Part shown: in pieces, positions 5,735 to 5,810 of the stretch | How positions within the stretch are numbered: position 1 is the first letter of the stretch | How the letters are laid out: the number at the start of each line of letters is the position of its first letter | Origin: Bauldia sp. | Lineage (GTDB): Bacteria > Pseudomonadota > Alphaproteobacteria > Rhizobiales > Kaistiaceae | Reading direction: 5' to 3' | Assembly: GCA_020442095.1 (NCBI GenBank) | Contig: JAGRKY010000241.1 | Coordinates: 1 to 5,810 of the forward strand | Length of the DNA: 5,810 bases | Notes under the pieces: generated by a model | What the model saw: only the letters and a program-made list of their open reading frames with translations | What the model was told of the DNA's origin: nothing | Databases searched by the model: none | Position numbers and translations under genes: made by a program

Positions 5735-5810
5735 ATGCCGAAACCACCGCTCGACGCCGAAACCGTCGCCCTGATCCGCGACCGTCTGCATACCGCCGTG
5801 CTCGGCGACG
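5735..5810 (+). CDS. RraA / HMG-aldolase-like family protein, N-terminal fragment
   Basis: Only 25 codons are present before the right edge: MPKPPLDAETVALIRDRL followed by HTAVLGD. The pattern of an initial helix ending in L-[YH]-T-A-V-[LV]-[GS]-D recalls the start of RraA-family proteins, where the next residues are usually VLD or similar. The family includes the RNase E activity regulator RraA, 4-hydroxy-4-methyl-2-oxoglutarate aldolases and oxaloacetate decarboxylases. Active-site residues lie outside the window, so the activity cannot be chosen. The ATG at 5735 has a good Shine-Dalgarno sequence. An in-frame ATG at 5591 would add 48 residues of low-complexity, arginine-rich sequence and is unlikely. 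The gene diverges from rlpA and is probably independently controlled. Confidence 0.6.
   Translation, partial: MPKPPLDAETVALIRDRLHTAVLGD

Noticed and set aside
5450..5791. 113-codon minus-strand open frame overlapping the RraA-like start
   Set aside because: No recognisable family and no good ribosome binding site; it runs opposite a supported start codon and through the repeat region.

Overview
The window is high-GC chromosomal DNA (roughly two thirds G+C by eye) from an alphaproteobacterium, most likely a member of the Hyphomicrobiales (Rhizobiales). This rests on protein style and on gene order: rlpA - DD-carboxypeptidase - tmk - holB - metG on one strand is an arrangement I associate with that order. 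The placement is inferred from recall, not from a search.

Layout. Positions 1-5116 hold five minus-strand genes, transcribed from high to low coordinates: rlpA (3962-5116), a penicillin-binding-protein-5-type DD-carboxypeptidase (2690-3883), tmk (2015-2662), holB (915-2018) and the first 280 codons of metG (1-842, running off the left edge). The dac-tmk gap is 27 bp and tmk and holB overlap by 4 bp (GTGA). The rlpA-dac gap (78 bp) and the holB-metG gap (72 bp) each contain a small hairpin. The cluster joins cell-wall and septum maturation (RlpA, carboxypeptidase) to DNA precursor supply (Tmk), the replicative clamp loader (HolB) and translation (MetRS).

Positions 5117-5734 are a 618 bp divergent intergenic region. 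It holds a possible rlpA promoter area, an A+T-rich island with two dyad symmetries (5415-5461), a contiguous 19-bp tandem duplication that forms two hairpins (5622-5659), and a candidate promoter and ribosome binding site for a plus-strand gene. That gene begins at 5735 and leaves the window after 25 codons. Its N-terminus resembles the RraA / HMG-aldolase-like family.

The most notable observations are two. The DD-carboxypeptidase keeps its SxxK catalytic motif but has lost the serine of SxN (AGN) and the lysine of KTG (ITG), so it may be catalytically altered or a pseudo-enzyme. The divergent intergenic region carries nested symmetric repeats that look like operators. I found no mobile element, CRISPR array, tRNA or rRNA, and no evidence of a wholly new multi-gene system.
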